64,000 nt of DNA from the NCBI GenBank assembly GCA_902789735.1, contig CADAOZ010000010.1:28666-92665 (forward strand), given 5' to 3'. The stretch is from an uncultured Lachnospiraceae bacterium. Its GTDB lineage: Bacteria; Bacillota; Clostridia; Lachnospirales; Lachnospiraceae. Shown one piece after another: positions 34,813 through 44,116 of the stretch. The translations under genes were made by a program, and so were the position numbers. Under the pieces are notes generated by a model. It was given only the letters and a program-made list of their open reading frames with translations, was not told the DNA's origin and did no database searches. Numbering within the stretch: position 1 is the first letter of the stretch; every line of letters starts with the position of its first letter.

Positions 34813-36102
34813 ATGGAATTCCAGTACGCATCAATCGAGGAGGCGCTCGCCCGCCTGAAGGAGGGAAAGATCATTCTTGTGACCGATGATCCGGACCGTG
34901 AAAATGAAGGTGATTTCATCTGCGCGGCGGAATACGCCACGCCGGAAAATATCAACTTCATGGCGACATACGGGAAGGGACTGATCTGTATGCCCATGAG
35001 CAAGGAAATCGCTGACAGGCTCAATGCCCATCAGATGGTGGCGGAAAACACAGACAACCACAGTACGGCGTTTACAGTCTCCATCGACCATGTGGATACC
35101 ACCACCGGTATTTCCGCATATGAACGATCCTGGACTGCCATGAAATGTGTGGATGAGAATGCCAGGCCGGCCGATTTCCGCAGGCCCGGCCACATGTTCC
35201 CCCTGGTGGCCAGAAAAGGCGGCGTCCTGGTCAGGAACGGTCACACCGAGGCGACGGTTGACCTGATGCGCCTGGCCGGCATGAAAGAATGCGGTCTGTG
35301 CTGTGAGATCATGGCCGAAGACGGGCATATGATGCGTACTCCGGAACTGATCGAGCTCTCCCGGAAGATGGGAATCTGTTTCATTACGATCAAAGATCTG
35401 CAGGACTATATCCGGATCAATGAGAAACACGTAAAGCAGGAAGCGGCCGTCAGCCTCCCGACAGAATACGGTGTTTTCAAGGCCTACGGTTACGTCAGTG
35501 ATATCACCGGCGAACATCATATCGCGCTGGTCAAAGGCGAGATCGGTGACGGTAAAAACGTCCTGTGCAGAGTCCATTCCGAGTGCATGACCGGAGATGT
35601 CTTTGGCTCTCTCCGCTGTGACTGCGGCAAACAGCTGGCGACAGCCATGCAGCAGATCGAAAAGGAAGGCAGAGGAGTCCTGCTTTACATGCGCCAGGAA
35701 GGCAGAGGCATCGGCCTGATCAATAAGCTCAAAGCCTACGAGCTGCAGGAAGCAGGACTGGACACAGTGGACGCCAATATTAAGCTGGGATTTGCCCCGG
35801 ATCTGCGCGAATACTGGATCGGCGCCCAGATCCTGCGGGATCTCGGCGTCCGGGAGCTGCGCCTTCTGACCAACAATCCCAGCAAAGTCTACGGTCTGGA
35901 CGGTCTGGGACTGACCATCAGGGAAAGAGTCCCGATCGAAATTCCGGTCCAGAAGTATAATTCTTTCTATATGCATACCAAGGAGGAAAGGATGGGACAC
36001 ATTTTCTCCAGGGGTTATGTAGAGATTAAAGCACCGTGCAGAAAAACTGTAAAAAGGCGGCTTACAAAACAAATTCAGACCGGATTTACACAGACAGTAT
36101 AA
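34813..36102 (+). CDS. ribBA: Bifunctional DHBP synthase / GTP cyclohydrolase II RibBA
   Basis: A 429-residue fusion. The N-terminal half is 3,4-dihydroxy-2-butanone-4-phosphate synthase ([25 protein letters not shown], and the conserved HTEATVDL). The C-terminal half is GTP cyclohydrolase II with the zinc site [18 protein letters not shown] and RQEGRGIGL. Together they supply both precursors of riboflavin. It follows ribE by 20 bases with a good site (AAAAAGGAGA). The last 20 residues are basic and extend past the usual end. Confidence 0.97.
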   Translation: MEFQYASIEEALARLKEGKIILVTDDPDRENEGDFICAAEYATPENINFMATYGKGLICMPMSKEIADRLNAHQMVAENTDNHSTAFTVSIDHVDTTTGISAYERSWTAMKCVDENARPADFRRPGHMFPLVARKGGVLVRNGHTEATVDLMRLAGMKECGLCCEIMAEDGHMMRTPELIELSRKMGICFITIKDLQDYIRINEKHVKQEAAVSLPTEYGVFKAYGYVSDITGEHHIALVKGEIGDGKNVLCRVHSECMTGDVFGSLRCDCGKQLATAMQQIEKEGRGVLLYMRQEGRGIGLINKLKAYELQEAGLDTVDANIKLGFAPDLREYWIGAQILRDLGVRELRLLTNNPSKVYGLDGLGLTIRERVPIEIPVQKYNSFYMHTKEERMGHIFSRGYVEIKAPCRKTVKRRLTKQIQTGFTQTV

Positions 36103-36160
36103 AATAATATAGAACAGAGAAAAGGATCCGATAAAAGACATCCTAAGAAGGGAGCAGAGA

Positions 36161-36625
36161 ATGCATTTACTTGAAGGAAAAGTTGTAGCAAAAGAAGACA
36201 TGAAGGTCGGTATTGTAGCGTCCAGATTTAACGAGTTCATCGTCAGCAAGCTGGTCGGCGGCGCTGTGGACGGGCTTGTCCGGCACGGCGTGGAAGAAGG
36301 CAATATCACGACCGCCTGGGTACCCGGCGCTTTCGAAATTCCACTGATTGCGCAGAAGATGGTTCAGTCCGGCAGGTATGATGCTATAATAGCTTTGGGA
36401 GCGGTCATCCGCGGCTCCACTTCTCATTATGATTATGTCTGCAATGAGGTATCAAAAGGGATTGCCCAGGTCTCCATGCAGACCGGAACACCCGTCATGT
36501 TCGGCGTCATCACGACGGAAAATATTGAACAGGCCATCGAACGTGCCGGGACCAAGGCCGGCAACAAAGGTTATGACTGTGCCCTGGGCGCCATTGAGAT
36601 GGTCAACCTGATCGAACAGATCTGA
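36161..36625 (+). CDS. ribH: 6,7-dimethyl-8-ribityllumazine synthase
   Basis: A 154-residue enzyme that condenses the RibBA and RibD products to lumazine, usually as a 60-mer or pentamer. Visible motifs are [35 protein letters not shown] and [15 protein letters not shown] 36161 has AGAAGGGAG upstream. Fourth gene of the operon. Confidence 0.97.
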   Translation: MHLLEGKVVAKEDMKVGIVASRFNEFIVSKLVGGAVDGLVRHGVEEGNITTAWVPGAFEIPLIAQKMVQSGRYDAIIALGAVIRGSTSHYDYVCNEVSKGIAQVSMQTGTPVMFGVITTENIEQAIERAGTKAGNKGYDCALGAIEMVNLIEQI

Positions 36626-36630
36626 TCTTT

Positions 36631-37098
36631 ATGACCGGCAGCAGCAGGATTGGAACCCTGATGACGGCGGCGATCCGGGAAGGCAGAGCCAGACTCTATC
36701 CCGGTACGGAAGAAACACTGGAGCTTCTGGCCGCGTCATATGAACTCTGGTTTCTGAGCAACTGCAAGATTTCCTATATGGAGGCCCATCGGCAGATGTT
36801 CGGTCTGGATCAGTGGTTCCGCAGATATCTGTGCACCGAGGCTTACGGCTATGCGGCGAAGGAGGAAATCCTGCGGCTGGCGGCTGATCCCGGCAGGAAA
36901 TATATCGCGGTGGGAGACAGGGCGCAGGACAGACAGCTGGCCGGAAGGACCGGCATTCCTTTTATCGGATGTGCCTATGGTTTCGGAACGCCGGAAGAGC
37001 TGGCAGGGGCTGACCTCTGTATAGAGGAGATCCGGAAGCTTCCTGCAGCCTGTGACAGCCTGCAGGGAAAGCATATAAAGCTTTCGGAACGAATGTAA
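36631..37098 (+). CDS. HAD-superfamily protein lacking the N-terminal catalytic motif
   Basis: A 155-residue protein whose first codon lies six bases past the ribH stop. HAD motifs II (WFLSNCK), III (AAKEEIL, Lys) and IV (IAVGDRAQDRQ) are present. Motif I (DxDxT), which provides the nucleophile, is missing: the protein begins in the cap region (YPGTEETLELLAASYELW). Since the dephosphorylation step of riboflavin synthesis is done by HAD phosphatases, this may be a decayed or partner-dependent relative, but that is inference. No frameshift can restore motif I because ribH occupies the upstream DNA. Confidence 0.65.
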   Translation: MTGSSRIGTLMTAAIREGRARLYPGTEETLELLAASYELWFLSNCKISYMEAHRQMFGLDQWFRRYLCTEAYGYAAKEEILRLAADPGRKYIAVGDRAQDRQLAGRTGIPFIGCAYGFGTPEELAGADLCIEEIRKLPAACDSLQGKHIKLSERM

Positions 37099-37279
37099 AA
37101 CAGAGCGATATTTAAGAATAATTGTAAAATGTCTGCACGCTGCAGACCAAATCCGCAAAAAAAACAGTATAATAAATCGTTATAAGGGAGCACGGCTTCC
37201 GGCTGTGCCCTTTGAAATTGAAATTATCTGTCTCGTACAGATAATCAGCGGTCCAAAAAACCGCGATATTACACCCTGA

Positions 37280-37334
37280 AAAGACCTCCGCAGTGAGCGG
37301 CCGTCCGGCCGCCCGCTGTGGAGGTCTTGAATTT
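37280..37334. terminator. Strong hairpin between the rib operon and mtnN
   Basis: AAGACCTCCGCAGTGAGCGG pairs with CCGCCCGCTGTGGAGGTCTT around the loop at about 37302, then GAATTTTT. It is flanked by T-rich sequence on both sides and separates convergent units. The rest of the 394-base spacer (37099-37492) shows no gene, only a T-rich region and a small GGGAGCACGGCTTCCGGCTGTGCCC hairpin at about 37187. Confidence 0.7.
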
Positions 37335-37492
37335 TTACTGCCTGCTGTCTGCGGTGTGCCCTGCACACGGTCAGATAACAACCAACGCTTTTGAAAACAC
37401 TTCACGTATTCTTAACAGGCAGCTGTGCATCTTCTCAAGGATGGTTTCCCTCAACATCCGGCCACAAAAGCCGGAACAAAAAGGCCCGGTAT

Positions 37493-38206
37493 TCAGAAAT
37501 GGGCGACCATAGAGCAGACGATCCTGGCGCAGCTGGCGGCGGCTTCTTTGGAGAATTCGGGGAAATCGACAAATACGGATCCGTCCGGTTTATCGGAGAT
37601 GGCCCGGATGATCACAAATGGAGTATGGTTCAGATGACAGACCTGGGCGATGGCCGCTCCTTCCATTTCGCAGCAGTCACCTCCGAAATTGCGCAGGATC
37701 TCTTCCTTCTGGCTGATCTGGAATATGAACTGGTCTCCGGAACAGACCCTTCCTTCAAAGACCTGATGATCAGGCGCGTCTGTACGGACTGCTTCGACAG
37801 CTTTCTCCCGAAGAAGCGGATCTGCCTTGAACGCCGCGATCCCGGTATAAGGAATTTCCCCATTGGCAAAACCCAGGGAGGCTACATTGAAATCATGCTG
37901 GACCGCGTCGACGCATATGACAAAGTCGCCGATATCGATCTGATTGTTCAGAGACCCGGCGACGCCCGTGTTAATGATGTGGGTGGCACCGAATTCCCGG
38001 ATCAGTGTCTGGGTACAGATGGCGGCATTCACTTTGCCCACGCCGCACTGCACGACCACCACCTCCCGGCCGTGGAGCAGACCCTCATGGAATGTCATAT
38101 CTGAGATGACTTCTGTCCTGCCCGTTTCCATAGCCTCTTTCAGCGCTGCCACTTCCGTCTCCATTGCGCCGATAATACCGATTTTAATTTTGTCCTTATT
38201 ACACAT
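37493..38206 (-). CDS. mtnN: 5'-methylthioadenosine/S-adenosylhomocysteine nucleosidase
   Basis: A 237-residue purine-nucleoside-phosphorylase-fold enzyme that cleaves adenine from MTA and SAH, recycling methyl-cycle products and feeding autoinducer-2 chemistry. Motifs: KIGIIGAMETEVAAL, VVQCGVGKVNAA, INTGVAGSL, DCCEMEGAAIAQ (nucleoside binding) and IRAISDKPDGS (catalytic Asp). Standard length. Monocistronic on the reverse strand; the tandem repeat at 38235 lies before its promoter region. Confidence 0.95.
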   Translation of the reverse strand: MCNKDKIKIGIIGAMETEVAALKEAMETGRTEVISDMTFHEGLLHGREVVVVQCGVGKVNAAICTQTLIREFGATHIINTGVAGSLNNQIDIGDFVICVDAVQHDFNVASLGFANGEIPYTGIAAFKADPLLREKAVEAVRTDAPDHQVFEGRVCSGDQFIFQISQKEEILRNFGGDCCEMEGAAIAQVCHLNHTPFVIIRAISDKPDGSVFVDFPEFSKEAAASCARIVCSMVAHF

Positions 38207-38234
38207 GAGATGTATTAACCCTTTCTGCTGAGAT

Positions 38235-38383
38235 GCCTTCAGTTAAGGCGTCCTCTGTTATAGTGTCCTCTGTCAAAGTGCCTTCAGTTAAGGTGCCTTC
38301 CGTTAAGATTCCTTCCGTCAAAGCGCCTTCAGTTAAGGTGCCTTCAATTAAGGTGCTTTCCTTTAAGTCACCTTCAATTTAAG
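38235..38383. repeat. Intergenic tandem repeat, 15-base unit, about ten copies
   Basis: AGTTAAGGTGCCTTC and variants (CAGTTAAGGCGTCCT, CGTTAAGATTCCTT, CTTTAAGTCACCTT) recur at 15-base spacing across about 149 bases. There are no spacers, so this is not a CRISPR. It lies between mtnN (start 38206) and the end of the radical SAM gene at 38428. Confidence 0.85.
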
Positions 38384-38427
38384 ACGTCTTCTGCGGGAAT
38401 TCCCTTCCTGAGGATCGGAAACAGCAG

Positions 38428-39315
38428 CTAAACATTGCCCGGATAGACATGATCCAGATATTCTCCGGCGATTTCCGCCAGATGATAGATCCGTCCGACA
38501 GGGGTCGGCCCTCTGTCCCGCATCCGGTAGCGGGGGAAGAACCGCGATATGTGGAGCGGGATATCTTTCCCCGTTCCGCCCCGCAGGGAACAGATCCAGG
38601 AGGCGATCTCCCGCATCTCTTCTTCGGAATCGTTCATGCCCGGGACAATCAGAGTGGTCAGCTCCAGATGGCACCAGGAAGCGGCATGCGAAATAAAAGC
38701 CTTCACAGTCTCCAGGTCACCGCCCATAAATGACCGGTAGGTCTCCGGGCGGAATGACTTCAGATCGATGTTCATGGCGTCGACCAGACCCTGCAGCTGC
38801 TCCAGCACCGGCAGAGTGACGGAACCATTGCTGACCAGGACCGTTTTCAGGCCTTCCTGCTTTGCCAGCCGGGCACAGTCCCGGACATATTCCCAGCTGA
38901 CCAGGGGCTCATTATAGGTAAAGGCAAGACCGATATTACCGCGGTTCTTCATGGCCAGAGCATAGGCGCACAGCTCTTCCGGGCTGACTTCCCGCCAGGG
39001 AACCTGATCCGCGCCTGCCTGCGCGATCTCATAGTTCTGACAAAAACGGCAGGACAGATTGCAGCCGTAGCTGCCCACGGAAAGGACATAGGAGCCGGGA
39101 TAAAACCGGTTCAACGGCTTCTTTTCGATCGGATCCAGGGCCAGGCTCGTGATCTTCCCGTAATTGCCCGCGATGACCTGGCCGTCCCTGCAGATCCTGG
39201 CACGGCAGCGGCCCGTCTGCCCTTCCCGGAGCAGGCAGCCATGCATGCAGACCCCGCATTGCACTGCGGAATTCGCTGCTTCTTTATCGTTCGTCAATGA
39301 TTTCGTATTTTCCAT
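38428..39315 (-). CDS. amrS: AmmeMemoRadiSam system radical SAM enzyme
   Basis: A 295-residue radical SAM protein. An N-terminal Cys-rich region (QCGVCMHGCLLREGQTGRC) is followed by the Fe-S motif SCRFCQNYEI near residue 90, which binds [4Fe-4S] and SAM. This layout defines the radical SAM member of the AmmeMemoRadiSam system, in which it is found with Memo and AMMECR1 domains; the biological reaction is not settled. Start MENTKSLTND at 39315. The upstream gene encodes the other two domains, 19 bases away on the same strand. Confidence 0.9.
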   Translation of the reverse strand: MENTKSLTNDKEAANSAVQCGVCMHGCLLREGQTGRCRARICRDGQVIAGNYGKITSLALDPIEKKPLNRFYPGSYVLSVGSYGCNLSCRFCQNYEIAQAGADQVPWREVSPEELCAYALAMKNRGNIGLAFTYNEPLVSWEYVRDCARLAKQEGLKTVLVSNGSVTLPVLEQLQGLVDAMNIDLKSFRPETYRSFMGGDLETVKAFISHAASWCHLELTTLIVPGMNDSEEEMREIASWICSLRGGTGKDIPLHISRFFPRYRMRDRGPTPVGRIYHLAEIAGEYLDHVYPGNV

Positions 39316-39334
39316 TTTCCTGTCCTGTCCTGTA

Positions 39335-40741
39335 TCAGGTATGCCGGATGACCTCAAACCGCTGCAGCCGTATATTCCGGTCATATTCCTCGGATATGCC
39401 GGCCTTGGCAGAAGCGATCCGGATCTGCTCCTCAACAGTATCGACCCCTTCCAGATCCGGCAGCAGGAGTCCGCGTTTACGGCCGCAGCTGACGATGACG
39501 CCGTAGCGTTTTACATCCAGCTGGTCCGGTCCCGCAATATCCTCCGCCTCGCCCAGGATATCCACGCTGTATTCCAGCAGGGGCAGTTCGCTGACCGCCA
39601 CTTTATGGAAACGGTAGTCCCGCGAGCAGGCACTGACCCCGTTCTGTATGATCTCTTCCGCAATACAGGAACAGCAGGCGGAGATCGTACCGATACAGCC
39701 GCGCAGCTGGTCCTCCTTATGGAGGGAAACAAATGCGCCTGCCGCGGTGTTTAGCATTTCATCGGGCAGATCCAGCTGCCTTTTCGCCTCCCTCAGGGTC
39801 AGGGGACGGCCTCTGCGGATATAAGTCTCCACGGAAAGTCTGGCCAGCTGTACATAAGGATCTTCTTTGGCTTTCCGCCGGGCCAGGCGGGCGGATTCTT
39901 CCGCTGCCCACTGATCCAGGAAATTCCGGTCGGGATCCGGACTTGCCGCCCTGTACAGGCAGATTCCGTAGCCGACGCCGAAGACATCCTGATGGCTGAG
40001 ACGCTGGATATCCACAGCAGTCCTGTCAAAGGCGCCCGCCATCATGACAAAGGACCGGTGGCCGCATTCAGCTGCCTTTTCACAGAAAGCGGAATCAAAA
40101 GCGAAAAGCTTTTTGAAATCGCCGCTTCCCATGACATCCATGATCCGCGTGTCATAGACAGGACCTTCCTCAATGAAACCGTAAGGCCCGTCTTTTTTCA
40201 GCTTATGGGAAAGATCGCCGCTGGCCACAAAGAACACCCGGCGGCCCAGCTGCTCCGCGCAGTCCCGGATCATCATGCCCAGACGGTAGTGATCGGTCAG
40301 CGGCAGTCCGGAAATACCGATCCGGACGATCTTGAAATCGGAATACTTTTTCTGAATAAAATACAGAGGGATCATGACGCCGTGGTCCAGGGGAATATCC
40401 GGATCCTCCACGGGACCCGCCGGAAAATCTTCCCGGCCTGCCGCGTCGGACAGGGCACGGATCATTTCCGTGTCATAACCGGCATGGATTCTGACATGGC
40501 CGGCCCGGAACTGGGAGAAAGAGCCATATCCTTCGCTGCCGCCGCCGATATAGAACCAGTCGGCGTACATACGGGTATGCGGTGAAGCGATCACCAGGGT
40601 ATCCGGCTTGAGCGCAGCCACAAGGTCTGCCGCCTTCTCATAGGAGGCGGTTGTTTCCGCTATTTTCTTTTCTTCGCCCCGGCCGATTTCCGGAAGGATG
40701 ATCGGCGGATGAGGCACCATACATGCACCAATAATACTCAT
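39335..40741 (-). CDS. AmmeMemoRadiSam system fused Memo (LigB-like)-AMMECR1 protein
   Basis: A 468-residue fusion. The N-terminal Memo/DODA-type dioxygenase-like half carries the conserved histidines (MVPHPPII, ASPHTRM, ASGDLSHKLK). The C-terminal half, from about residue 285, is an AMMECR1 domain with LRGCIGTIS and IQNGVSA. Together with the radical SAM gene 19 bases downstream this is the complete three-domain AmmeMemoRadiSam set. Start ATG 40741 with GGAGGTG upstream. The system is conserved across kingdoms but of unknown function. Confidence 0.92.
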   Translation of the reverse strand: MSIIGACMVPHPPIILPEIGRGEEKKIAETTASYEKAADLVAALKPDTLVIASPHTRMYADWFYIGGGSEGYGSFSQFRAGHVRIHAGYDTEMIRALSDAAGREDFPAGPVEDPDIPLDHGVMIPLYFIQKKYSDFKIVRIGISGLPLTDHYRLGMMIRDCAEQLGRRVFFVASGDLSHKLKKDGPYGFIEEGPVYDTRIMDVMGSGDFKKLFAFDSAFCEKAAECGHRSFVMMAGAFDRTAVDIQRLSHQDVFGVGYGICLYRAASPDPDRNFLDQWAAEESARLARRKAKEDPYVQLARLSVETYIRRGRPLTLREAKRQLDLPDEMLNTAAGAFVSLHKEDQLRGCIGTISACCSCIAEEIIQNGVSACSRDYRFHKVAVSELPLLEYSVDILGEAEDIAGPDQLDVKRYGVIVSCGRKRGLLLPDLEGVDTVEEQIRIASAKAGISEEYDRNIRLQRFEVIRHT

Positions 40742-40958
40742 GTTCCACGTCACCTCCAATCTGCCTATATTATAGCATTTCCCGGGGTACACGGTACCCA
40801 TTCGATTGCGGAATCAAATATTCCAAAGTTCTTGAAAAATTTCCTGACTATTCTTCAGTTCCTAAGGGTCTGTTTTTGCCGACATGCTAAGCCGGCAGAC
40901 AAAAACAGGAAAACAAGAGAAATGTCTGCCGCCACCAAGTGAATGCTGCCCAGGCAGA

Positions 40959-41001
40959 CAAAAAAGGATCCGGCCGCCCCTGGCGGAGCGGTCCGGATCC
41001 C
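40959..41001 (-). terminator. Intrinsic terminator for the reverse-strand membrane protein
   Basis: On the minus strand GGATCCGGACCGC pairs with GCGGCCGGATCC and is followed by a T run. It lies 60 bases past the stop at 41061. Of the 319-base spacer 40742-41060 the remainder holds one further imperfect hairpin (CTGTTTTTG...CAAAAACAG, about 40870-40909) and no gene. Confidence 0.75.
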
Positions 41002-41060
41002 TAAGGTACATTATTCAGTTTTCAGCATGCTTCTCGGCTGTACGGGCTGTCCGGCGGGAC

Positions 41061-41867
41061 TTATTCCATTTTGGCAGGCGTGCCTGCAGGTCCCAGGTTC
41101 ACGGACAGGATGGTCTTGACCAGCCAGGCGAAGAAGACCAGTACCAGGATCGGGATCACACAGGAGGTGACCAGCATGACCGCAAAGGCTTCCATCATGC
41201 TGTTGAGCATGTCCCGGAATTCCTCTGTCTTGACATTGATGGTTTCGGTAACGCCCTGGGTGAGCTGCTCCCACCAGCCGGTGCTTTCATTCCCGGAAGC
41301 TTCCTTACCGTCGGTTTCAGCAGCATCCTCAATCTCTTCCGTTGTCTGCTGGGCGTTTGCGATCGTCGCGTCAATGGATTCCCGATAGGTGGTCTCGATC
41401 ATGTTGGATACCTTTATGCTGGCGGGAACGAGCAGGAAGATCATAAGACCGAACAGGGCGATCTTGGCAGACAGCTCGTACAGGGTCTTTTTCTCTGACA
41501 GGACCGCCGCGATCAATACCGCGCAGGCAACGGGGATCAGCAGAGTAAAAGCCGTGAATCCGGTAATCGTCAGCAGGTACTTTTCCAGATAGAGCGCGCA
41601 GATCACGATGATGAACTTTGAACTCAGGTCCGCCAGTTCCTCCGCGATGGGAGTCGCCACATCACCGGGAATCAGCGTAATGGCCGCGGAAGCCCCGGCG
41701 GAAGCCGCCGCCAGTTCCATGACCGTGTTCTTCTTTTCATCCAGCGACTCGATGGCTGCCTGATGGAACTCTGCCGAAGAGACCTTTTTGGAAACTGCAA
41801 AGAAGGATACGGCCGCGACTGCCAAAGCCATCAGTATAATTACAATTTTGATTCTGCTTATCGTCAT
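41061..41867 (-). CDS. Polytopic membrane protein of unknown function
   Basis: A 268-residue membrane protein. A first hydrophobic helix (IVIILMALAVAAVSFFA) is followed by three to four central helices (residues about 55-145), a hydrophilic segment with an acidic TTEEIEDAAETDGKE stretch, and a final helix (VLVFFAWLVKTILSVN). An SD, AGGAGG, lies nine bases before ATG 41867. I do not recognise the family. It sits alone, divergent from the forward cluster. Confidence 0.6.
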   Translation of the reverse strand: MTISRIKIVIILMALAVAAVSFFAVSKKVSSAEFHQAAIESLDEKKNTVMELAAASAGASAAITLIPGDVATPIAEELADLSSKFIIVICALYLEKYLLTITGFTAFTLLIPVACAVLIAAVLSEKKTLYELSAKIALFGLMIFLLVPASIKVSNMIETTYRESIDATIANAQQTTEEIEDAAETDGKEASGNESTGWWEQLTQGVTETINVKTEEFRDMLNSMMEAFAVMLVTSCVIPILVLVFFAWLVKTILSVNLGPAGTPAKME

Positions 41868-42137
41868 AGAGTGCCTCCTAAATACAATAAAATGATAAAA
41901 AATATGAAATATCTCCTGTTTTCTGTTGTTATAGAGAAAGAAGGTCCCGGTACCGGACGCTGCCTGTCCGCCGCCCGGTCTTCCGGAGAAGCCCTGCAAC
42001 TCCTTACATATCATTTATAAATGATTCATGTTCGATTATAAACGATAGAATTGGAGATATACAGATATCTAATTGCCCCGCTGCAGCGGAAAAAGACAGA
42101 AAACCGGTCACGGATGATCGGGAATAGACAGGCATGT

Positions 42138-42199
42138 TATAATGTGTTTGAATCCAGGTTCCGGTTTATGATGCCTATTTTGCGGACCTGGAATTCAAA
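42138..42199 (+). promoter_or_regulatory. Promoter -10 and leader hairpin of the 42.2-kb cluster
   Basis: A perfect TATAAT (42138-42143) is followed by a hairpin with arms TTTGAATCCAGGTTCCG (42147-42163) and CGGACCTGGAATTCAAA (42183-42199), about 17 base pairs, so the transcript would begin in or next to the stem. No good -35 is seen. It is 35 bases before the next start. The rest of 41868-42233 shows no gene. Confidence 0.5.
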
Positions 42200-42233
42200 T
42201 ACAACATGAAAAGGAAAGACAGGAAATAAGGAT

Positions 42234-42722
42234 ATGGTGCGCTGGTTCAAACTCTTTGGGGATCAATATCTTGGATTCTGGCTGCCGGGGCTTATTCTGT
42301 TCCTTCTGCAGGAAGTCCCTTATATAGTGATGCCCCTTTTCCATCCGGAAACCAATCCGATCATGCAAATGACGGAAACATCGATGACGCTGGATATATG
42401 CGAGAAGATCCTGGGGTCCTTATGCATCGCTCTTATGGTCTTTGTCGTCCATAAGGACGCGGTCCTGTTCTCAGCAGCCGGCGGGAGAGAAAGGCTGTTC
42501 TTCGTATTGACAGTGATCCTGCTGCTCGCCAACTATTTCGGCTGGGCTCTGTATTATGCCGGACATCAAAGTGTGTTGATCATGATGCTGTTCATTGTGG
42601 CCATACCGCCGCTGTTCTATACGGCGATCGGTCTCTGGAGACATAATATACTCCTGACAGTATCAGGACTTGTATTTTTAGCGGTACATTTCATCCATGT
42701 GCTGGGGAACCTGACAAGATAA
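42234..42722 (+). CDS. Five-helix membrane protein, first gene of the cluster
   Basis: A 162-residue integral membrane protein with about five hydrophobic segments (YLGFWLPGLILFLLQEVPY, CIALMVFVVHK, FFVLTVILLLANYFGWAL and two more). I do not recognise the family. It lies 70 bases before the J-domain-like gene on the same strand and may be an unrelated neighbour or the first member of the cluster. Confidence 0.6.
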   Translation: MVRWFKLFGDQYLGFWLPGLILFLLQEVPYIVMPLFHPETNPIMQMTETSMTLDICEKILGSLCIALMVFVVHKDAVLFSAAGGRERLFFVLTVILLLANYFGWALYYAGHQSVLIMMLFIVAIPPLFYTAIGLWRHNILLTVSGLVFLAVHFIHVLGNLTR

Positions 42723-42792
42723 CTGACTGCGTGTTCGGCCGGTATTTGTGCAATACAGGACCCGCTGATAAGAAGGAGACAGGAGAGACAGG

Positions 42793-43671
42793 ATGCCGGA
42801 AAACACCATCGTCCCGAGCGGAACGGAAGCGGAATCCCTCAGAATTGAGATCATGCGCCTGCGGGCAGAAGTGCTGGACCTGATCGCGGAGCGGGACAGG
42901 CTTAAATACCGGGTCTGCCCTGCCATACTGGCGGACTATAACCGCAGGATCGGCCAGCTGGAGCTGGAGATCATGGAAGCGGTCCTGCGCGTGGGCAGGC
43001 TCCGCCGGATGATCGAAGTCCTGCAGGCGGCCCGCAACCGGGGAGAAGCGCCCGACGTTGAAGAGGCTGCCCGGACAGCGGACAGTGAATACCGTGCCTA
43101 TGAACAGGAAGTCCACGAGAAAGCGGAAGAATACCGGAACGCCTCTGCCGGCCGTACTTCCGGGCAGGCAGATTCCGATGGGCAGGAAGATGCTGGCAGC
43201 GGGGAAGAAGAGGACCGGCAGGATGCGGACAGATATGACCGGGAAGACAAGGAAGAACTGGGCGCCCTTTACCGCAGGATCATGAAAGAACTGCATCCGG
43301 ATGTCAATCCCGACATCACACAGGCGGAGCTGGATCTCCTGCATCAGGCCATGGAGGCCTACCGGAACGGTGACATTGAGACGCTCAGAAAGATCGCCGC
43401 TGTTCTGGACGGCAGGAACATCGAGGACAAAGTCATCGAAGAGATCGATCAGCTGCGGCGGATCCGGGATGATCTTGCCTTCCTGAAAGAAAGCCTGCTC
43501 TCGGAGATAGAGACCATTAAAACGACATTCCCCTATACATTAAAAACATTCCTCAATGACAGAGAAGCCGTCCGGGAAAAACAGGAAGAGCTCCGGGAAA
43601 CCCTGGCCCGGTGGCAGAAGCAGGAAAAAGTCCTGCAGGAGAGGCTGGATCAGCTGAAAGCCGCCGGCTGA
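42793..43671 (+). CDS. J-domain-like coiled-coil protein
   Basis: A 292-residue soluble protein. Residues about 15-80 and 215-292 are long coiled coils (LRIEIMRLRAEVLDLIAERD; REKQEELRETLARWQKQEKV). Between them, after an acidic linker, comes a J-domain-like segment: LYRRIMKELHPDVNPDITQA, with the HPD tripeptide at 168-170 that is the hallmark for stimulating Hsp70 ATPase. This suggests a co-chaperone, or a J-like scaffold, for something in the cluster. A very similar layout occurs in other Clostridia near HIRAN genes to my recollection, but I did not search. The next gene begins 46 bases on. Confidence 0.72.
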   Translation: MPENTIVPSGTEAESLRIEIMRLRAEVLDLIAERDRLKYRVCPAILADYNRRIGQLELEIMEAVLRVGRLRRMIEVLQAARNRGEAPDVEEAARTADSEYRAYEQEVHEKAEEYRNASAGRTSGQADSDGQEDAGSGEEEDRQDADRYDREDKEELGALYRRIMKELHPDVNPDITQAELDLLHQAMEAYRNGDIETLRKIAAVLDGRNIEDKVIEEIDQLRRIRDDLAFLKESLLSEIETIKTTFPYTLKTFLNDREAVREKQEELRETLARWQKQEKVLQERLDQLKAAG

Positions 43672-43717
43672 ATCTATGATCCGTTTGTGTGGAAGACCGG
43701 AAAGAAAGGAAGCCGAT

Positions 43718-44116
43718 ATGACACTGCCGGACCTGGTCAAAAATGATATGTCCCTCCTGTTGCAGCAGAACGCCCTGCCTCAGCTGCCCTTCACCAGGCA
43801 GATCCACCTGCTCAATACCTATGTGGCAGGCAGCGGCTACGTGAAGGAGATCGTCAGCCGGATTCAGGGGCTTTCGGAAGGGGACCGGCTGCTGCTGGTC
43901 AGAGAACCGGAAAATCCCTTTGATGAAAGAGCCATTCTGGTGGAGAACCTGGAAGGCGAAAAGCTGGGCTATATCCCCAGAAGGAAAAATGAGGTCCTGG
44001 CCGCCCTGATGGATGCCGGTAAGAGCATTTATGCCCGGGTCTGTCATCTGGAGGATCCGGAGGAGGACCTGCCTGTATCCGGATATATGGACATCGATGT
44101 ATATATGGATGATTGA
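43718..44116 (+). CDS. HIRAN-domain protein
   Basis: A 132-residue protein that is mostly a HIRAN domain (residues about 28-115). Diagnostic parts are the first strand (RQIHLLNTYVAG), GDRLLLVREPENPFDERAI and GEKLGYIPRRKNEVLAALM. HIRAN domains bind 3' DNA ends in stalled forks or damaged DNA and are found alone or fused to helicases in bacteria. ATG 43718 (AAAGGAAG upstream) is preferred over 43676. It follows the J-domain-like gene and precedes the helical DNA-binding-like gene by about 130 bases. Confidence 0.85.
   Translation: MTLPDLVKNDMSLLLQQNALPQLPFTRQIHLLNTYVAGSGYVKEIVSRIQGLSEGDRLLLVREPENPFDERAILVENLEGEKLGYIPRRKNEVLAALMDAGKSIYARVCHLEDPEEDLPVSGYMDIDVYMDD

Noticed and set aside
38235..38383. 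Regular repeats resembling a CRISPR array
   Set aside because: The 15-base units are directly adjacent without unique spacers and no cas gene is in the window.
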